Positions 58,623-64,000 of a DNA stretch of 64,000 nt are shown here, one piece after another. Below the pieces are notes generated by a model. That model saw nothing but the letters and a program-made list of their open reading frames with translations. It was not told the DNA's origin and ran no database searches. The stretch is from Quillaja saponaria (lineage: Eukaryota > Streptophyta > Magnoliopsida > Fabales > Quillajaceae): assembly GCA_029379385.1 (NCBI GenBank), contig CM055618.1, forward strand, positions 20,189,071-20,253,070, given 5' to 3'. How positions within the stretch are numbered: position 1 is the first letter of the stretch; every line of letters starts with the position of its first letter. The translations under genes were made by a program, and so were the position numbers.

Positions 58623-61602
58623 CGGTTCCTCAGAGAAAACTATCAACAGGCGTATGAACTTGTTGCCCGAAATTTTTTTACGAAGAAAACCACTTGTCAG
58701 TTCTCACACTGGACAGGAAATTAATTTGAAGACCATTTTTTTTTTTTTTTTTCTTCAAAAGCAGGATATACCGAAAATTCAGAGAAAACCCCAACCTTTA
58801 TTGTGCATTCAGAAAGAAAGAAAAATAGTGTTTTACGATAAGATTTACGAATTCGAAAGAAATAAGTGCTGCTATTAAGTAAACGAAGAGAGCAAGACAA
58901 CGACTATTTGGAAGAGAAATAGAAAAGTAAACCCTGCAACGAAAGAGAAGTTGTTGGCTTTTGATTCAGACATAGGCGAAGAAGAATCCCCAATCTATGC
59001 GCCCCTCATCGCCTCACTTGCTCTCTCTCTTAAAATTCTGTTACTTGCTTTTTGTATGTTGGTGGTTTGGATACCTATTTATAAAGTCCGAAACGAACGG
59101 ATCTTAGTACACAGCACTGGCCGAACAAGTTTTTTTTTTATGTATTTTTCACAAAACAGTGCTAGGAGGATGCGGCGGCGATGAGCGGTTAAGGGTGGCG
59201 GAAAGTGGCCACTCGCTGCTGAAGTGAGCGGCGCGCGAACGATGGTGGTGCTGGAAAAGTCTGTTCTAGCTTCCCGCTTTTTTAGGTTTGTCTCGGTTTT
59301 TGAGTTTTTAAAGACACTGATGCGGAAACAATTGATGACTCATGTACACAGTGTATTACGCGTGTCATTGTTTTCACGGTTCATGTTTCGGTTTGGCAGT
59401 TTTATTTTATTTTTTGTCTTATCTTTAAAAAGAATTAGAATATATTCTTTGATAATTTGTAGATCCTTTTCTTTTTAAATAATTTAAAAATATTTAAAGA
59501 ATATTGTAGAACTAGTGCTATCCAGTTTTATTTCAATAGTATTATTTTTACTCAATAAAATTTGTTTCACTCTCATAAATAGATAAATTCATTTACATAG
59601 AGGTAAAATTTCCTGTGACATAAATAATAAAATAAAAACTAATTTCACATGTGAAATGAATTTATTATAAAAAAAATTAATTTTTAATAAAGATAAGAAT
59701 TTAATTTCAAAACTTTTTTAAAAAATTATTTATATATATAAAATTTAATTGAGCCCTTCATATCATAATTTTAATCAGATAAGTTCAAGACGCCTTTAAG
59801 GAAGCCTCTTCACTAACTGAACAGTTGAACTTATTTGGATTGTTATTTTACTTTAGTAGGGACCCAACTCAACTGCCTTGATCGGATGAATGATGATGTT
59901 GGATCTCCAGATTCTCCATCTATGCAATTGGGCTCACCTGAATTTTTGATATATATAAAACAAAATCGATTCTTTTAAGTCAATTTTGATTACAGACATC
60001 AAATTTGTAAGCTATTTTGTATAGAATGAAATTAATTTTTTTGCATTTTGCTGCTGTTTCAGCTTGGTTTTAGTTTTTCATCTTCTATCCTACTACAGCC
60101 ATGAAAATAAAGACAGATGTTAGGAAACAGATAGTTGTGGGCCCATGTCAAGTAGAAGACTATACAGAATCCATCTTATCCATCTTACGTATTTTTAGTT
60201 ACCAGTGTTTGATTAATTCGACCGCCGCTCTCTGAATGTGTCAGCATTCAGTAGCACAATGGCGGCCGGCAAAGTTAGCTCAAGTTCAGATCATCAACAC
60301 AGCTGCATTTCATGTGATATGCACGTGACATACCAACCCTATACTCTGGTAATTAGTTACATTCGTATGCATTGGCTTTAATATTGTCCAAATGTTGTAA
60401 ATTTTTGTGATGCAGATTCTTAAATGGGTGCTCTGTTCTATGAATGCAACTTGGCTTCAGAACTGTCCAATCAGAGAGTTTCAAAAAACACGAGCCGAAG
60501 AAAGAAAAACAAAATCCGTTTAAACTGCAATTTGATCCAATTGTTCCTAATTATTCCCAGAAGGATGACTGCATCTGATACATCACGCATATCCATTTGT
60601 ATTTGGAAAACCATGGGAAAAAACTGTTCTGATTTGGTTATAATTTCGGTAGATTGATCCAACCTGATTGGATGCCACCGTAAATGTTGGGTTGTGTCTG
60701 ATTGTTTCACTTTCGTCCAAAAAAAAAGAAAAGAAAAGAAAATATAAAGCACCATATTGAGGTATTGCCTTTTATTTAATAGTTATTTCTTAGTCAGTAT
60801 CCACGCATGTCATCCATCAAAATTATATGAGGGAGTGGGATACACGCAGGGCCACCATATCTTAGTGTAGAACACAAACACACAAAGCCTGTGATGCTTA
60901 GGCTTGAGAATTGAGATGGCTGAGTAACGAGTGACATAAAGGTCTGTAAGAAAGAGAAGGGGTAAAGATACCAACTTGCCCATCTTAGAATGTAAGCAAA
61001 CGACTGACCTAATGAGAACCTTGAATAGAATCCCCAATATTCCCCATGCAGGTGCAGTTTTATACGATATCCTGCTACAACTGAATCAGACCCACATGGA
61101 TGCATTTATCCTTTAAACATAAATAATATATTGCGTCCATTATACTACAGATTTCCTTTTATACTTAGTATCACCCTGCTGGTGTTCACTATTTTCCTGG
61201 AGTAAGTCCAAAACAGTAAAAGAAAAATCTCGTATGTTATGCAGCCTGTAATAACAGTACAACATTGATTACCATGTGATAAGGAATTAAGGACAAAAAT
61301 TTTCATTCAAGTGAAACACAGCCAGTTGATATAAGTTTATGTGATGAAGCAGAAGCAACCTGGAGAAGCAACAAGTATGACGGGCGCTGAGAACACTTTC
61401 TCCAAAAGATCTTAGATCTTCCGCAGAGCTATCATCAAATCAAACAGCTAGAATCCAAATGCTACTCCGTAGCTACATGCCATCTTGAGCCATCAACGTC
61501 TTAAATCCACATTATCAGTGTAAAGCAACAACTCATAAATGTCATGCAATTTTGTCTTGGAGAAAAATACGTTGCAAGACAAAATACTCTTATAAGGTTG
61601 CA
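58623..61602. other. Intergenic region between the DAA1-like locus and the KUP gene
   Basis: 58623-59230 holds the probable leader and promoter of the DAA1-like locus, including a GC-richer patch at 59160-59260. 59460-60100 is strongly AT-rich. 60800-61600 is probably 3' UTR or flank of the minus-strand transporter; an open frame of 103 codons at 60794-61105 has no family resemblance. Confidence 0.5.
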
Positions 61603-64000
61603 CTAGACATGGTAATTCAGACCCACCTCAATCAAACAAATCTGAGGAATGTTCAAGCTTACAGCAGGGCTTCGGCAATTCTTACGTAGGAAAGAGTAAA
61701 CTATGTTGACAGCAAACTTCTTTATGAATGATGAGTTCCATTTTGCTTTTATATGAGAGTGGCCTATAACATATGCTACCCCAGCATGCTTGGCTTCTAC
61801 AATCTCTAAGAGCTCGTCCTTGACACGTGGATTTCTGTATTTTGTATTTAGCAACTCAAACCGTATCCGCCGCCTACTGTTGAGTTGAGGTGATTCCTGC
61901 TCATACGTGGCCTGCAAATTCTTCAGTGTGGATGACTTGCTGCTACTCACTCTCAAAGTTTCAGAAGGGCTGTTATGGCTGCTCTGTTCAATGCCCGCAG
62001 ATTCTGACATTAGCAATCTCGTCCCAAACTTTTCAGATGTCCTAATAACTGCCATCCGGCCATCCACAGAACCATCTGAAGTTCCATAGCAACCTTCTGA
62101 TTCAAGTTGAATGAGTTCAACTATGCTCATCACCAAGTCAGTCTCTAAGTCATTTTCATTGTTGTAGACATCTTTATAACCATTTCGAACAATGCAACGG
62201 TACATGCGGTAAGATTTGGGGCCAATTCTTCCAATGAGATATCGTTCTTTATGTGGCACATGAGGTATGGGTACAGTTTTGGCACAAACAAAAACTACCA
62301 CTTGGTAAAAGGCTGGCAAGTTGGTTAAGAAATGAGTAAATGTAGCTGGGACTCCAGTTGCCAATTCAGTGTAGATAAGTGCAATTCCAGGAACTCTAAC
62401 AATCCCAAGACTAGGACCCAGTGTGAGGATCCACTTCATGGAAACTTTGTTGTGCAGGTCAGATAAATACTTCTTTCTAGATCCATAATGCCAAACATAC
62501 ATTATGACCAAGAAGATTGCAGAGAGCAGAAGGGGGGCCCAGCCACCTTTGGGGATTTTCATGCAATAAGATGAAAGGAAGATAGTCTCTAGCGACCCAA
62601 AGAGTATGATAAATACTAGAGCAACAATGAGACTCTGATGCCACACAAGGTTGATGACTAGTGACGTCAACCATGTGGTAACAATTGTCACAGTTAGATA
62701 TGCAATACCTGCAATTCAGAAATTGATATTAAAATTCTACCAAAGACCAGACGGTTATAAGCAACCCATAATTATGATGTATATTCTATCACATCATTTT
62801 CGGACTTGACAATGAACTACCAAAATTGCACCCTTTACAGGTCAAGCAAGAACCATACTCAGTAACTCAACAATGAGATTACTAGGAAACTTAATGTTGA
62901 GGGAGTCGAGCATCAGATGGTGGAATAGAATGCAAAGAGCAAACACACCTGTACCAGGATGAAAGGAAAATTCCATCCTAAATTTGGCCACCTACTTATA
63001 TATATGCTGTTCAAGTAATGCTGATTAATCATTATATCTGGTATCTCAATAGCAAGCTTATCCTCTAATGACAAGGTATTTACTGTACGACATGAATATG
63101 AAGTTAGCAGTATTGAGACTTTTTATAATCTGTATGTGTAGCACGGCTCTCAGCCGCTCACAAATCTAGATCCTATCAATGAAGCCTACCAAAAGCAAAG
63201 TGAGCATTCCCAGGTACATCCATATTGACATAAAGATAGATACCAGGAAATAATCATGTGATCTACTTATTCAAACTTAAAAGATTGTTTTCACCAAAAC
63301 AACTTACCATAAGCATAACCTATATGGTTTGTGTCCTGCAAACCTACTGTGACAGCCAGGCACAGAATCATAAGGATCCAGTTTATCTCCGGAACATATA
63401 TCTGACCATGGATCCATCTTCTAGTATGCACAATCTTTACGCGAGGGAAACATTCCAAGGCATGGCATTGTTTGATAATCGAGAATGTTGCAGAGATTAC
63501 AGCCTGACTTGAAACTACTGCTGCCAAAACTGCCACCACAAAAAATGGCCAGAACAGGAGATCTACAACATGACAACAAGAAGTCAACAACTATAAATAA
63601 CATATAGTGAACAAATCCCAAGAGAGCATATCATATGAAATGAAATCTTGAGATGATATAGAACAACAAATTGAAGTGGATGGCACATTATGGTTCTGTA
63701 AGATATGGTCACTTGTTCCGCTATGATCCCAAAATTTCCTTCTTATTAGCTAATAAGCTAAAATTGTAATAGTTGGCACTTCATCAAAGATCATGTTGCA
63801 CATAAAGGCATTAACAGTAAAGTAAACCAGAGAGGTTCTTCCTGACTTTGCATATGCATCCCTCTGAACGCAGATAACCATGGTATATGGCTTTTATGAA
63901 GTTATGTGATGGTCTCTAAGACGCCCACTACTCTAAAGAGTTTGGAAAAGCTAACCTGGTATGGAGGCATAAAAGCTTATAGGCATTGCAGTTAAATTCT
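61603..64000 (-). CDS. Potassium transporter, HAK/KUP/KT family (3' part; 5' exons outside the window)
   Basis: Exons seen: 63956-64000 (partial), 63308-63562 and 61603-62708, joined in phase through a split Asp codon and a split Gly codon. The frame runs ...[41 protein letters not shown], then [30 protein letters not shown], later membrane helices, and the family block [26 protein letters not shown] with [17 protein letters not shown]. The cytosolic C-tail includes [12 protein letters not shown] and ends [11 protein letters not shown]. The family mediates proton-coupled or channel-like K+ uptake at the plasma membrane or tonoplast, affecting turgor and growth. The sequence seems closest to the KUP2/4/6/8 type group, but the member cannot be fixed from this half. 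About 410 codons are present; the upstream helices lie past position 64000. Confidence 0.92.

Noticed and set aside
60794..61105. Minus-strand open frame of 103 codons downstream of the KUP stop
   Set aside because: Likely 3' UTR or flank of the transporter; no family resemblance.
1..64000. A new defence system, biosynthetic cluster or integrated virus
   Set aside because: All genes recognised belong to ordinary dispersed plant families in an apparently inherited order; no viral or reverse-transcriptase coding sequence was seen.

Overview
The window is nuclear DNA from a eudicot plant. The genes are split by AT-rich introns with GT..AG borders, the intergenic DNA is very AT-rich, and the protein families are plant-specific (RBOH oxidase, LURP-one-related, MAKR, RTNLB, HAK/KUP). 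I cannot name the species. I see no virus, bacterial operon, CRISPR array, rRNA or tRNA gene, and no evidence for a new multi-gene system.

Layout. 1-7.6 kb: PIAL-type SUMO E4 ligase (minus, 16 exons). 9.2-14.8 kb: PP1 catalytic subunit, TOPP type (minus, 4 coding exons, the last coding only four residues and a stop). 17.5-22.4 kb: plant-specific gene of unknown function (plus). 23.1-23.9 kb: LURP-one-related gene (minus). 24-30.6 kb: AT-rich intergenic DNA. 31.0-37.7 kb: RBOHF NADPH oxidase (plus, 14 exons, 948 aa). 39.5-40.1 kb: LEA_2/NHL membrane protein (plus). 41.2-42.6 kb: membrane-associated kinase regulator, MAKR2-like (minus), frameshifted as given. 45.5-47.4 kb: secreted GH5 glycosidase with a ricin-B-like tail (minus). 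48.8-50.6 kb: reticulon RTNLB (plus). 51.8-58.6 kb: DAA1-like AAA-ATPase (minus) with several independent lesions, probably a pseudogene. 61.6 kb to the right edge: 3' part of a HAK/KUP potassium transporter (minus).

From memory, the order TOPP - unknown - RBOHF - LEA_2 - MAKR2 - RTNLB - DAA1 matches Arabidopsis chromosome 1 around At1g64040 to At1g64110. The LURP-one gene and the GH5 gene are interspersed here. This supports orthology by position for the shared genes.

The genes are not an operon. Several share themes: RBOHF (apoplastic superoxide), PP1 (ABA and developmental dephosphorylation), MAKR (receptor-kinase signalling at the plasma membrane), LEA_2/NHL and LURP-one (defence-related families). 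Their adjacency looks like inherited plant synteny rather than functional clustering.

Exons were joined by hand from splice signals, codon phase and recalled family alignments. For seven complete genes (PIAL, PP1, LURP-one, RBOHF, LEA_2, GH5, RTNLB) the exons sum to a multiple of three with no internal stop. Three loci do not read cleanly: the DAA1-like gene, the MAKR gene and, less certainly, the unknown gene at 17.5 kb.
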